Part shown: positions 1 through 11,831 of the stretch, piece by piece
How positions within the stretch are numbered: the stretch's first letter is position 1
Layout of the letters: every line of letters starts with the position of its first letter
Source of the DNA: Papaver somniferum
Taxonomy: Eukaryota > Streptophyta > Magnoliopsida > Ranunculales > Papaveraceae
Reading direction: 5' to 3'
Assembly: GCF_003573695.1 (NCBI RefSeq)
Contig: NC_039358.1
Span: 235,799,560-235,863,559, forward strand
Length of the DNA: 64,000 nt
Translations under genes and position numbers: made by a program
Notes under the pieces: generated by a model
Database searches by the model: none
Told to the model about the DNA's origin: nothing
What the model saw: only the letters and a program-made list of their open reading frames with translations

Positions 1-312
1 ACAACTTAATCTGGTTGGTCTTAGTAGAAATTGGAGACCTCGGTTAGTTTGGCCTAATATGGGCATTCTATCATTGAGTGACTTGGTTGTAACGAGACAA
101 AAACTGAAGGTTAGATTATGTTTTTTCTTAAATGCATGATATATGTCCTTTGTGGTATTCTTTTGGGTTCAGCAGTCTTATGAGTCACATTTTTTGCCCC
201 AGGTCTGTCCATATGTTGATTTACATTCTGTATCTGTAATTATGCTTCTATCTATGTAAGTTTATCTTCAAGAAACCTTGAGAAGACTAAGACCGTGGGT
301 TTTTATGTGCAG

Positions 313-3300
313 GTTGTTGATAAGCTTCGTGCTTATGTACACAAAGGCGACACCGTAAGGCCTTATCACTTGACCTATTCTCTTTTATAAATTATAACTG
401 ATAAGTTGTTCTCACTTTGGATCTATTAACAGATAAACATTAATATGAACTTAGACAGAAGTAGAGGGCCCCGATTTTCATTGTTGTTCGGTCAACCACT
501 TTGTTCTGTATCATGGGGAGATTAGGACCAGTATATACTATATAGGTCTAACATGCTTATAGCTTCTCTTAGTTTGGTTAGTTGGTGAATTCTGTAACAA
601 CTCAGTTTAACCTCGCTATACTGAGTTAAACATTAAATTTATAGATGTAGATGGAGTATTGAAATTGAGCGTAAGTTCTCTACAATTGCAAGGCTGCTCA
701 TGTCTTTTCCAAGTCATGTTCTACCTAGTCCGTTACTTGTATGGGGCAGTAGTTGTACAATTTTGAAACTTTATCAATTTAAGCTTGCAAGAATGTTTTA
801 TGTAATTGGTGCTGGTTACTTGCTCTTGTAATGTTTCAGAAAATAAATGGTAAATTTTCTATTGCATGCTGTACTTATTTTCATCGGATCCGGGTTTCAT
901 CTTTCTGACATATTATGACCTACTTTCATTATTTATCAACTCCCTTTCGTTCTTTTTTTTTCCTTCACTGCAGGTAGTCAATGTCGCCTATAGTGCTAAT
1001 GACTTCACTTGCTCTATGAAGCAAAGGCTTGAAGGGTCCGGAAAGGATTGCTCATTTAAGGACTATGATATGTGGCAATCCAAGGTACATTCCTCGGTTA
1101 TGTTTATCTCTGTTTGAGTTGATGTTCTTTCAGTTATCATTATCTCTGTTTGAGTTAATATCCTTTCATTAGAGTAACTAAAGAGCATATCAGCTTTCCC
1201 ACATGTTATTGTTCGGAAAAGCAAATACACTGATATTTTGTGACCCGTCGCTGAAAAGCCTGCTCTGAAACCATGTACGACAGTATAAGCCTGTGGGCTT
1301 AATTCTCCTAGAAAGATGAGTTCCAAGAAAAGGGTTGTTGAAGGCATATACGCTGCGCAAACCCAAAATACCCAGCTGATTTTAAGACTCCTTAGACGTT
1401 GGAGTAATTTCATATCTCCTGGCTCTTTGAATTTGCGCCTTGTAGCTTTAAAAGACAAACCTTTCTTTGAAACTTAGTTTTCAAGGGAACTTAGTTCCAT
1501 GGGCTTCTACATTATCTAAGTGATGGTTAGGTTTGTTTAGCTTGTTCAAATGTTCTCTTGTATGGTGGGTCAGTTATCTGTGGCTTCACTGGAGCTAGAA
1601 TATGTCTAGAATCTGTATCCATTTCTTCTTTTTTCGTCTTCTGTTTCCATGTATAAGCCACTGACAACTCTTTGCTCGCAAGCCATATTCAAGGAGAAGT
1701 AGATTTATGATCTTCAGTGTGTCTTTGGTAACTTTATATTTTTCCTGTATGAGTATTTTGTATGCTTATTGATACTTCTCTGTAGAATGTCGGTACTGTT
1801 GATGAGTCTGATTGGTTGAGCGTTCGTCGATTGGCTACCGGGTCCAAATTGGTATGGACAATTTTCTTTCATTCCTGATATTTCCTAAGCTAACTATCTT
1901 CTGGAGCTAGTTAAGGTGCTTGGATACTTTTTAAGTCCTTTGAGTTACATTGTTAAATTTATCTTCACTTTGTTTGCTGTCTCTTCTTTCTGTTTTCATT
2001 TCTCAGATCCTTTGCCTTAATGTTCCTGTTGGGATCAGTTCTTCCGTTGCTAACAATTCAATTGACAAGGCTCTTGATTTCAAGCCCAAACTCCTTGTTC
2101 TGTTTGTTCCGGCGGACACTAAAAGGTACTTTACACTCTTTTTCTCTCACCCACACACATCCAGGAAAAGGCTCAATGTGGAATGCTCCATCATTAATTT
2201 TCGTTGTGCTTTGCACCAGATTGGAAAAGAAACATTCATATGAGTTGATCTGGAATGATAGTGAGAGACTCTCGAGTAAGGTGAGACACAGGCTCGAATA
2301 GTTCTCTTAGTAATTTGTTTTTGTGAAATTATATGGGATATTTAGATTTTGGGTCTCAGCTTTGTGACCAGCTTTGAGTTTGGGTCTGGAGAAAATTTTA
2401 ATTAGAGTTTGGGTCCTGGACCATAGTTGACCGTCTTGACCGTTAACAAAATAATTTTAATAAAAATAAAAATAATCTCTTCATCTTGTTCTTCATTTAT
2501 TGTTCACAGATTCTTATTTTCATTATTACACGCTCGTCTTTATACCATCATCACCAACATCAATTAGCAATACCATCATCACCAATCAATTATATTGCCA
2601 AATTAAAGCCAAGCTAGGGAAATGGAAGTATTTTAAGATTCCTTGGATTTAAGCTAGTGACAGAACATTACCTTGCATAATCTGCTTACAAGAAATCACC
2701 AGGCATTTTCATTACAGTATATATATGTTAATTTCAAAACTAATGAGTTAGTAGTGGTGTCGTGGTAAGTTGAAAATGAGTTAGTAGTGGTGTGGTGGTA
2801 AGTTGAAGAAGATGGAAAAAATAGGGGTAATGGTGGTTCTGGCGTTGATAGAAGATGAAGAGGAAGAAAATGGCGAAGTTGGTAAATAAATTAAAATCTG
2901 AATTTCAAATGGTCTTTTCGATACTTAACCAACTTATTTTAACTGTCAAGACGGTCAACTATGGTCCAGGACCCAAACTCTAATTAAAATTTTCTCCAGA
3001 CCCAAACTCAAAGCCGGTCACAAAGCTGAGACCCAAAATCTAAATATCCCTTATTTATATAGTAGTGGCCAACAGCTGCACTCTCTTCCTTTCAGTTCTT
3101 ACCTTCATCTGTGAGGATAAGCGACAACCAAATAAAGCTATGGAACTCAAAACCACCAGTGGTTTATTTCTGGAGCCGTACGGATTGGTGTCCTGAGCAC
3201 AAGAAGATAGCTCGTATGTGTGGTCATATACCAACGAGTCGAAATGATTCAAACGTGGAAGCAGGTGAAGAAATAGAGGTAAAAAAGAAAGAGAACAAAG

Positions 3301-3644
3301 AGGAAGAGGAAGAAGAAAAAGAAGATCAAGAAAGTGAGCAAGATCATGAAAACCGTAAAACAGAAGTAGTTACTAGTGTTTTATCAAATGAAGTGCGTTG
3401 CGCCTCCCCCAATAACCAGAGATCAATTGTTTCTTCAGCTGCTGACGAAAACCAGGACCAACAGGACAAGAAAGAGAAAGATGAAGCACACAGACAGGAA
3501 AAAAGGCGTAATGGTATGCCTCCAAGTTCTTCGGCTCCAGGAGAAAACGAAAAGGCATTTGTCCTTCATTTTGCACCTGGTCCGTATATACCATACTCAC
3601 ATGACAAGCATTCATGTTGCGGTTGGATCTCTGATGATGAATAA
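313..3644 (+). CDS. EDM2: EDM2-like protein, C-terminal exons (5' end outside window)
   Basis: Six exons can be joined with GT-AG introns and consistent phase: 313-354, 974-1084, 1786-1851, 2007-2125, 2220-2280 and 3096-3644 (stop 3642-3644), giving 315 residues. Motifs in order (VVDKLRAYVHKGDT, SANDFTCSMKQRLEGSGK, IDKALDFKPKLLVLFVP, LWNSKPPVVYFWSRTDW, then HKKIARMCGH) match, from memory, the C-terminal methyltransferase-like domain of plant ENHANCED DOWNY MILDEW 2. EDM2 is a nuclear PHD-finger protein that acts on heterochromatin and on transcripts of genes with intronic transposons. The catalytic-type NPPF motif of the family appears here as LNVPVG, so methyl transfer is doubtful. A Lys/Glu-rich, probably disordered stretch follows, ending in CCGWISDDE. 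No PHD finger is visible; those exons lie upstream. Bases 1-312 show no convincing exon. Confidence 0.8.
2335..3050. mobile_element. Long-TIR MITE in the last intron of the EDM2-like gene
   Basis: Terminal inverted repeats of about 110 bp (2335-2445 and 2938-3050) are almost identical, starting GGGATATTTAGATTTTGGG. The copies differ at only a few visible positions. The interior contains a short tandem duplication around 2742-2806 (two copies of a word near GAGTTAGTAGTGGTGT). Flanks are AT-rich (left AATTATAT, right TTATTTATAT), compatible with an imperfect target duplication. No ORF is present. Long TIRs suggest a Mutator-like non-autonomous element, but this is inference. The insertion leaves flanking splice sites 2281 and 3095 intact. 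Confidence 0.85.
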
Positions 3645-4021
3645 TTTAAGAAGATATATCCAGATATCATTGCACATTGTGCTTTGGTGCTCATTTTTTT
3701 GCATGTGAACTCTATCTTTGGGAGAAAGCAGGCTCTGTATATAAATCTTCATCAACGCCTGTCTCCCCAGAAGGTTTCTCTGTGCTTGTAATTTTTTTGA
3801 TGCAACAGTCAGCGTAAGAAATTGGAGAATTGGGGAAGCAGTGTGAGATTGGGCCCTGCTCAATTTTGTAATTATGTTGTCGGGGCTTCTTTTTTTAACT
3901 GAATTACGCTCATCTTCTTTTAAAGCTTTGATTCTTGCTGGTTACGAATAAACAAACCTTAACTTCTGTAAATAGAGGATGACTGCGACCACCGTTACCC
4001 ACTTGATATTGGGAAACTTTT
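3645..4021 (+). other. 3' flank of the EDM2-like gene
   Basis: This is AT-rich sequence after the stop codon, probably 3' UTR and terminator region. AATAAA-like stretches occur near 3948. No ORF of interest, repeat or RNA gene was recognised. Confidence 0.4.
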
Positions 4022-4180
4022 TACACCTTGTTTGTTTTCTTCGGATTTATCTGACTTGGCGGGATCTGACTCAAGTTACCCGATTCATCTGGATCTGACT
4101 CAATATGTTCGTTTCTTGAGTCAGATCCCGGGTCGGATCCAGACCCAGACCCGGAGTAAGCAAAAACAAACACGCTCTTA
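4022..4180. mobile_element. Small inverted-repeat MITE, hAT-like
   Basis: The ends are inverted versions of each other (left CACCTTGTTTGTTTT, right AAAACAAACACGCTC). Inside, GGATCTGACTCAA recurs in both orientations, so most of the element can fold on itself. No coding capacity. The class is guessed from the GTTTG-type ends; no target duplication was resolved. Confidence 0.5.
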
Positions 4181-4460
4181 GATTTTTATCCACCTGCCAA
4201 AATGGAGAAACGCTTCAAACTTGCCAGGAGTTGATTTTCCGGTGAATGTTCTCCTACTTTTGCCTGAATGGGTATCAGAAAGACAATCCACTCTGAAAAT
4301 GACTGAAGGCATGCTGTGGATGTAAACACTGACTGGGAGTTAAAGTATTGCAACTTCTTGTCGTGTAAATAGTGAACATTTGGATGAGGAATCCGAACAG
4401 CTTAGGGTAAAAAAGTAATAGGTCTGTCCTAGTGTCTAATCAAAGCCGTAATCAAAGTAA

Positions 4461-4481
4461 ATGAGAGAGAGAGAGAGAGCC
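4461..4481. repeat. GA microsatellite
   Basis: A pure (GA)n run lies about 130 bp upstream of the B3 start codon, probably in its promoter or 5' UTR. GAGA tracts are common in plant promoters. Confidence 0.8.
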
Positions 4482-4609
4482 TAAAAGAGGAAAACGGATA
4501 GGAGGAGGTTGGAGTTAATTACCATAAAAGAGAGCGTTAGAACTTTAAATTAATAGGTAGAGACAGCTGAGAGACATCATAAAAGTAACTGACCGGTTTT
4601 GTGCTGAGA

Positions 4610-6910
4610 ATGGAGAAGAAGAAGAAGAAGAAGAAGAAGATGGGTTCACATTTCTTCAAGATAATCTGCAATTACATTATCCAAGATAGACGGCTAGTAA
4701 GTTCACTTCTCTGTTATCTTTATCTTCTATCTTCATTGGTAGTGTTTCCGATGTCTTTGTAGTATTTTAAATATTTTGTTATGCAATCATCTTTTGAGTA
4801 TTTCTAGTCTAGTTCCTCTGTGATTTGATCGAACGATTCTTTAAGCTGGCAATGAAAACAAGGTTGCAGTCTTTAGCTGCAACCATGTCAGAATGATGGC
4901 AATAGCATCCGAGATATGCATCAATTTTTCTTTTTATCTTATATCCGACTGATCTCAAAACTGAACAGAATCTGAACAGTTCTGTATACATCTTTCTTCT
5001 TTTGGGTGTATGATAGGAACTTCCAAAAAAAATTGTTAGGATCTTTGGGGAAGAACTAGGTAAGGCCGGACTTATTGAGGATCCTACGGGTAAGATTTGG
5101 CCGGTGGAAATAAGGAAAGCAGAAGGTGAAATTTACTTCCAGAGTGGCTGGCAAGAGTTCAGGGAGTACTTCTCAATCTCTGTTGGGCATTTTCTTATTT
5201 TTAGATACGTGGGGGATTCCCATTTTCATGTATCTATATGTGATAAGACTGCGTGTGAGATAGAATATCCATGCCAGCCAAAGAATGTTCATGAATCAAA
5301 ACACCGGTCTATGGAAAATGATCAAAATACTGCAGCTAACCAAGCTGGACCAAGTTTTGTTGCGAGTAAACGCAACCGATATGAAGATTATCAAAAAGCT
5401 GGAGGGTCAGTTAAACGCAACAAGTCAGATGGATTTGAAGAGTACACAGGTAAACGATGGGCATCCTTCAAGCGCCATCTTGAAGTGGTGACTATTAGCT
5501 CTGATGGTGAAAGCGATGACGAAGATTATCAGAACCCCGGAGATTCTGCCGAACAAAATGAATCGGAAGAAATTGAAACAATCAGCTGTAGACCATGTGC
5601 CAAGCGCCATCTTGAAATGGTGACGATTAGCTCTGATGGTGAAAGCAACGACGAAGATTATCAAAATCACGTAGATTCTGAACCACGGGCAGTTAATTTT
5701 GAGGGAGATCCTGAAGTAGTAACCATTAACTCAGAGAGCAGTGACAAACGTCCAATGGATACCCAACATAGATCCGCAAGTCACAAAGGAAAATACAAGA
5801 TTGCGAAAATGGTTAGTTATGCAGAACATAAAGCGGATGTATCGGAATGTAGATCTGGAAAAGCAATGAGTGCTATTGGAAAAGCTAGAGCATTCAAATC
5901 TGAGTTTCCAACATGTACAATTGTCATAAAACAATCTCATTTGCAGAAACACAGTCTTGTGGTATGACACCCTCTCTGAGTTGTTTTAACCTTTGATTGT
6001 TTATTATATGTTGCTTATGATCCAGAATTTTCATGTGCAGCATGTGCCCTATGAGTTCTCAAGAGATTTTTTGACTAAGGCAGGCGAAGTCACTCTTAAA
6101 GATTCAACAGGAAAAAAGTGGCGTGTCGAATATTATTACTATAGAAGTGGTGGTAGGAGTTCATGTTTCAAAGCCAATCTGTGTAAGGGTTGGTACGAGT
6201 TTGTCTTGGACAATCATTTGAAAGTTGATGATGCTTGTGTCTTTGAGCTGGTTGATACTGATAATCTTGAGATGAAGGTTAACATTTTCCGAGTCTCTCC
6301 AGACATGGCCTTCAACACACTCAAACCTGATAGTGAAAGTGATGACGAGCACACCATGCCTACCCAAACTAAATCTGCAATCCGTGGAGGAAACCGCAAG
6401 ATTTCTAAAACAGGTGAAGTGAAAGTATGGAAAAATAAATGTCAAAGAGCAATGGGTGACCCTGTTAACAAAGAAGCTACAGCATTCAAGTCTGAGTTCC
6501 CGACATGTAGAATTATCATGAAACCATCTTATTTGCTCAAAGGCTATACTGTGGTATAATTCTTATCGCCAGACTGTTTAACCCTAAATTTTACATATTT
6601 TTATACGAAGTATATTTTGCTTATGATCCACAATTTTTACGTGCAGCATGTACCATTTCAGTTCGCACGAGATTTTTTGACAAACAGAGGTGATGATTCG
6701 GTCACTCTTAAGGATTCAACAGGGAAAAAGTGGCATGTCAGATATAAAACTTATTCGTCGGAAATGAAAGCTATTCTATCTAAGGGGTGGTACGTGTTCG
6801 TCTTGGATAATCATTTGAAGGTTAACGATGCTTGTATTTTTGAGCTGGATGATATTGATAATCTTGAGATGAAGGTGAACATTTTCCGAGCCTCTCCAGA
6901 CATGGTTTAA
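4610..6910 (+). CDS. REM/VRN1-like transcription factor with three B3 domains
   Basis: Four exons, 4610-4696, 5017-5961, 6041-6553 and 6647-6910, join in frame at GT-AG sites to give 602 residues. The start ATG at 4610 is followed by eight lysines from a GAA/AAG microsatellite. B3 domain 1 spans about residues 12-110 (HFFKIICNYIIQDRRL, then ELPKKIVRIFG). B3 domain 2 (about 321-434) and domain 3 (about 492-602) are very similar: both start AFKSEFPTC, contain VTLKDSTGKKW and end VNIFR.SPDM. Each is split by an intron at the same place, so the third arose by duplication of an exon pair. Between domains 1 and 2 lies an acidic linker with repeated VTISSDGES motifs. The product is expected to be a nuclear DNA-binding protein. 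No lesion is seen; expression is unknown. Confidence 0.9.
5485..5760 (+). repeat. Repeated acidic motif encoded in the B3 gene linker
   Basis: The coding sequence repeats: KRHLEVVTISSDGESDDEDY, then KRHLEMVTISSDGESNDEDY, then a decayed EVVTINSESSD. Hydrophobic V-V/M-V-T-I followed by Ser/Asp/Glu resembles the SUMO-interacting motif pattern. The tandem origin is seen directly; SUMO binding is inference. Confidence 0.7.
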
Positions 6911-7152
6911 CTCATCGGGTGTAATAGCCTTTATGCTTTTTGTGCATTTTGTTATTTGTTTGGACAAAACCTTGTATGTTTGTGAACTAAAATTCGAGTA
7001 TTAAGAGATTTTTTATCAGAAATTTGTTAAACCCAATTTCTTTACCAATCACAAAAAAGAAAAAAAAAATATTCCAGCTGATTGTACCAAAAAATAAATA
7101 AACAAACATAGTAAAATGTTTATCCATATGGTTAAGCATATGATATGTTCTG

Positions 7153-8420
7153 CTAGTTAACACGCAAAAGGCTCTCCACATATGTTGTAACTCCAGTCGC
7201 CGAAGAAAAATCTGCAACCGGTTCGGCGATCCCGCTGACTCGAATCTTTGCAATCTTTCCGTTTCTCCAATTGTAAAAATTTAGAAAGCCTTTCCTTACC
7301 TTATTACCATTAGACCCTGGGCAGTAATGCGATGTTATTTGGTCTGTTCCTAAAGAATAAAATTTATGATGTCGAGCACGACCACGATAAGCAGATAACT
7401 TTATTTTACGTTCACCCCAGTGTTTTTCGTGGTGTTTTACCCATACCTTGACAGTGCAATTACTGATTCTTGTTATTAAAGCTAAGCAGCAATCCACTTC
7501 CAATAATTCGATAACACAATCCTTAGTACGCTGATTAAAGATGAAGTATGGGATTTTAATTGATCTAAAATTCTCGGTATCAACATCAAATGCCACTATG
7601 AACTTATCACCGTAATGCGTTTTATCATTCAGGATTACAGTCGTGAAGTAGATGACACCATTCGAATAAACAGAAGCCCCATAGTGTTGAATGTCGTATT
7701 GTGGGACTTCATGATGGATCCTTCTCCACTTATTGTTTCCTACAGTCAGGATCTCGTAAATGTAATATACCTTAAGTTGGGGGAAGTAGCCAAATTGTAT
7801 TTTCCACATGAAAATGACCTTGTGTTCCTTGGTGGCAGGACTAAATCCCATCGCATAATTCACAAGTATGGGCCTGTAAATGATATCGACATGATCATCA
7901 ACTTCTGCAAGTAACCTACTATGTATTGTTTATTCAATTCGAGGTGTTATCTCCTGGGTACTGACATTCCATATACGAATAGTACCCTCATTGTCATCGG
8001 TGGTATCCATAAGCAAACAGCTCAAGCCGTTTACAATTCCAGAAATAGGAAACCAATTAACAAACTTCTCTGGACCCGCTACTACGGTGTGAACTGCTGC
8101 TGATACTGTTCTTCCTTTGAATGATAAATCAGCCGCCAAGAAATAACTCCGATCTATAAAGTGAGGAATTTGGATCAGGAGACACGGTCGCTTTTTGGAA
8201 TGAGTAAGATGTAGATCAATAAAGTGCTTGTCTTGTTCTATTAAGAACTTCCAATGTTTACAGACGCACTTGAATCTCATAAGTGACTTGACTCGTAACC
8301 TGCTAAGTATCTCACACGCTATCATCTCGTGACAAAAGATATTTCCATAAATCTCCGAATATAATCATCATCGTTGCCAGAAACTTTCTTCTTTTTGCTG
8401 GGTTGAAGTTTATTCGCCAT
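7153..8420 (-). pseudogene. F-box (FBA-type) pseudogene
   Basis: Reading leftward, an F-box (MIACEILSRLRVKSLMRFKC, then VCKHWKFL) is followed by an F-box-associated region (IRIWNVSTQEI, FVNWFPISGIVNGLSCLL) to a stop at 7153. F-box proteins recruit targets to SCF ubiquitin ligases. An in-frame TAA at 7930-7932 interrupts it; the reading frame is the same on both sides (8325 down to 7153). The likely original start, ATG at 8418-8420 (MANKLQPSKKKK), is out of frame with the F-box, so at least one frameshift lies near 8330-8350. An LTR begins at 8421, right against the start codon, so the promoter has been displaced. Two coding lesions plus the insertion make a pseudogene likely. Confidence 0.85.
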
Positions 8421-8886
8421 TGTAGTTGTAAGATTTCTTACAACTGCACTCCACTAAAACTAATCCAATTTCTAAATGATCATTATGAATTCTTATTTGT
8501 TTAACTGAATATTGAGAATATATACAAGATAGATTCAAGTATTACAACAATTTTACTTGAAACCTAGATTTATTTTCTCTCTCTCTATTTCTTGATCAAG
8601 ACTTACTCTCAGAAACAATGGTCTTTCTCCTTTATATAGGATTTTACATACTGGATGACAGCTAAGAAACCTACTATTTTCGGGATCACTATGCGACACA
8701 TTCGCTCATATACAATCGCTCATCTTCGCATAGAATACCTCTTCGCACAGTTCTTCGTACTTCACTCGTGACTTTGCTGACATCATCTGGTGCGTCATCT
8801 CCACTTTGCTGTGTGCGATGCTCTTCGCTTAAATTGTATTCTTTACTTCGCTTGATTACTAACGTGTGCGATATTTTACTCCTACA
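8421..8886 (-). repeat. 3' LTR of the truncated Tat element
   Basis: It starts TGTAGTTG and ends CTCCTACA, the same termini as the LTRs at 45454 and 61692, though the interior has diverged. The next bases, TTTTGCCTCTTCTC, give a purine tract on the minus strand, as expected for a polypurine tract. The candidate left target duplication is GCCAT (8416-8420); the right partner is lost. Confidence 0.75.
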
Positions 8887-9248
8887 TTTTGCCTCTTCTC
8901 ATTTCACTTATTCTTCAGAGTGAGCGATATGAGAAATTCCCCTTTTTGTAAATCGCACATGCTTGTCTTTTTTTAATTTTATTTTTTCGACAATTTCCCG
9001 GGTTTCAAGCTTCTCTCCACACGTGTCGATTTTCTTCCTCTTTAACCGGCTTGAACTGTCTTCAACCGGTTGTTTCTTTTCACCTATATAAGGGTTTTTC
9101 AACAGTAAATAACCCTTCTTTTCTTTTTATTCTCTGCAACTATACTTCTACACTTTTTCTTCTCTCTCTTGTTGCTATTCATCTTCATCCGTTATTATCC
9201 ATTTCTACTGCTGCTGTCACCGATTTCTTCTACTGTTGTTCTTCCACC

Positions 9249-11831
9249 ATGAACTCTGAATCGAAGTTTGTTTCATTTCCTCATGATGATGATTATTGAT
9301 TTTAACCATTCTCATATAAGTTTTTTATTAACCTAATTCCCATACTTTCGCAGGAAAAGTTCTTCTATTAGCGCTCTTCGAATCATGCAAAAAACCAAAT
9401 CTTCGTCGGATGAAAATGAAGATTCGCAGAAAAAGAAACTAAACATTTATAATAAAGAATCTCATAAGAGGAAGACTTCGCACAATAAAAAAGTAAGAAA
9501 TATCCAATTTATTTGAAATAATATTATTGCCTCTATTTCTTATCTATTTTATTTTCGCAGGCTTCCGATTCTGAGTTGGTTGATGGAAAGAAGCCAAAAG
9601 CTAAGAGGCCTCGCAAGCCCATACCAATCCCTTCAAATATTTTCATTCTAGATTTTAATGCTGCAGATGTTGTCCCAATAACCACAGTTCAACCTTCGCA
9701 TACTAATCCTTCTATCACTCCAATAATTCAAACTTCTGAGAAAAATGTCCTTATTACTCCTACACCATCTCAAGCTTCTGAGAAGAATGTCCCTGCTACT
9801 CCTCACCAACAATCCATCTTATAGATGAGAATGCCTATGTTACTTATGATGAACTTTTTTTTGAAAAGGAGTCTCCTGTAAATAAGGAGTTTCTTCTTAA
9901 TCGAAGAATAAAAAGTGCTCCTCCCCTTGCCTCTACGACTTCATCGCACGCAAATCAAGTTTTTCCTTCACCCATTAATTCTAGCTCGGAAGCAAACCTT
10001 CTTCAAAAGAAATCCCCTGTCCCAACAGATTTTACTACTCCTTTTTCCTTGTTAAATTCTTTTCCTTTGAACAAGAAAGATTTGGATAGTGTAGAAGTTG
10101 CTGCTCAAACTCTATCCAACGTCATCAACTCTGCCTCATCTTTAATTGATGATCCTTGCAAGTTTCGCTCTTGTTATGCCTTAAGCAAGCTTCTGTGTGA
10201 ATTTCCCGCTTATAAAGCTTCAAGGGATGAGGTCTTTTCCCAAATTGACCCGAGCTTCCATGTTGCTCTAGATGTTCTGGTATCTACCTTTCACATCTTA
10301 ATTCTATCTTCTTTTATGCTACTTCCAAGTTGTACTAACTTCATCTTTTTCCTTTAGGACTCTCATCGTCGCGTGATGCTAGCTGAAAAACATTTTGAAC
10401 CTAGCTGCTCTCAGTTGGAACTTTCGCAGAAAAATGTTTCTTTGGAGAAGGAAATACAAAAGTTGAGAGGAGAACTCCAAGTTTCGAGTTTTGATGCTGA
10501 AAATCTTCGCAACGAGAATCAAAAACTTAGAGGTATCTATTATTATATTTGAGATATTTATCGTATTCTATATTCTTTCGCACACGTTCATTTTTGTAAA
10601 TTTCTTCGTGCACTTATTAAGATTTAAACCAGAAGTGAACGAATGAGAGGTATGACTTTCAATTCCTTGCTGAAGATGCTCAAGCGAATAACGAGAAGTT
10701 GCAGTCCCAACTGAGCCAATTAAATAATCAATATTCATATTCACTTGATCAGATTAACAAGTGAGTTTTTAATGAGTTTACTCAAAAAAATGAGTTTTTT
10801 AATGATCAAATATCCTATTTTTCTAAATTATCACACGATTCTGATTTATTACATCAAACTTTATCAGAAGAAAACCATACTCTTTCCAGAGATAAGCTAT
10901 CTTTTTCGAAGAAATAAGCAATGTTTTCACATCAGTATTCAGTTCTTCATGAAACAAATGAAAATCAAGCGCGAACTCTTCGCGTACTGAAGGAACAATA
11001 CGAGACTTCGCTTAAAGATTTAATCTCCCAAAATGAGAAACTTGTTCAAAATAATATAAGTCTTTCTGTGAAGAAGAATCAGTTTCAAGAACAATATAGT
11101 CAATTGAAGAATTCCCATGATGTTCTTAAGAAAAAGAACAAATCTCTTTCTTCTGAAGAAAAGAAGATTCGATCTCGCCTCAGTGGTTCAGTTGGTGATG
11201 GATTTGATAAGGCTATGGAAAGTATGAAGGACAATACCGTTGCTCTTTCTAATTTCTTCCAAGGTAGTCAGCTAGAGTTGACTGCCTTAATATGATTTAT
11301 TGGTATTTCTCCGCACAATGTTGATTTAAAAGTTTCTTATTTATGGCTATTTATTATTTTTTGTAGATTCTGAAAGATTGTACCAGTCTGTTGTTACTCA
11401 ATTGAAGTCTGAATTATCCAAGGTTCGCAAAGAATGTGCGAATCTGGAAATATCTCGTGGAAATCTTAAGCTCTCTCTTTCTGCTTCTCGAAGCAGAGCG
11501 CGAAGAAGGTTCGCATATCAGAAGAATTTTTTAGAGGTAAATTCTAGAAATCTTGAAAGAGCTGCTATTCACAAAGGTCATTCTAGTTCCCAATCTGTTA
11601 TTGACGGAATTCTTAAGAAATTCTCTCCCAGCAGTAAAACTCCCCGTATGCAACGTGAGTGCGGATGAAGAATATCCTGAACCAGATAGTGATTATGAGT
11701 TTTTAAGTGATGATGAAAAGGATGAAGATGAAGAAGAAAATCAGCAAGATGAAGAGAAGTCTGCTGTGAGGTCATTCCTGAGATTGAAAATCCTGGACCC
11801 AGTACTAAGATTTGAAAAGTATTTTGAATAA
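9249..11831 (+). pseudogene. Antisense coiled-coil ORF of the Tat element, decayed
   Basis: Exon-like pieces separated by introns (for example 9354-9492, 9561-10279, 10358-10532, about 10920-11263, 11367-11831) encode a Ser/Thr/Pro-rich N-terminal part with KKPKAKRPRKP (basic, possible nuclear signal). A conserved block follows (CYALSKLLCEFPAYKASRDE), then long Leu/Glu/Lys/Gln heptad-like coiled coils (SQLELSQKNVSLEKEIQKLR) and an acidic tail (SDDEKDEDEEENQQDEEK). An in-frame TGA after the first 16 codons, a stop and frameshift near 9822, a stop near 10918 and a frame switch near 11655 show decay. Its paralogue at 57415-59509 has the same order of parts and intron positions. I do not recognise a characterised family; the function is unknown. 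Confidence 0.6.

Noticed and set aside
1063..1458. 131-residue minus-strand ORF
   Set aside because: It lies across an exon and intron of the EDM2-like gene on the other strand, with no domain.
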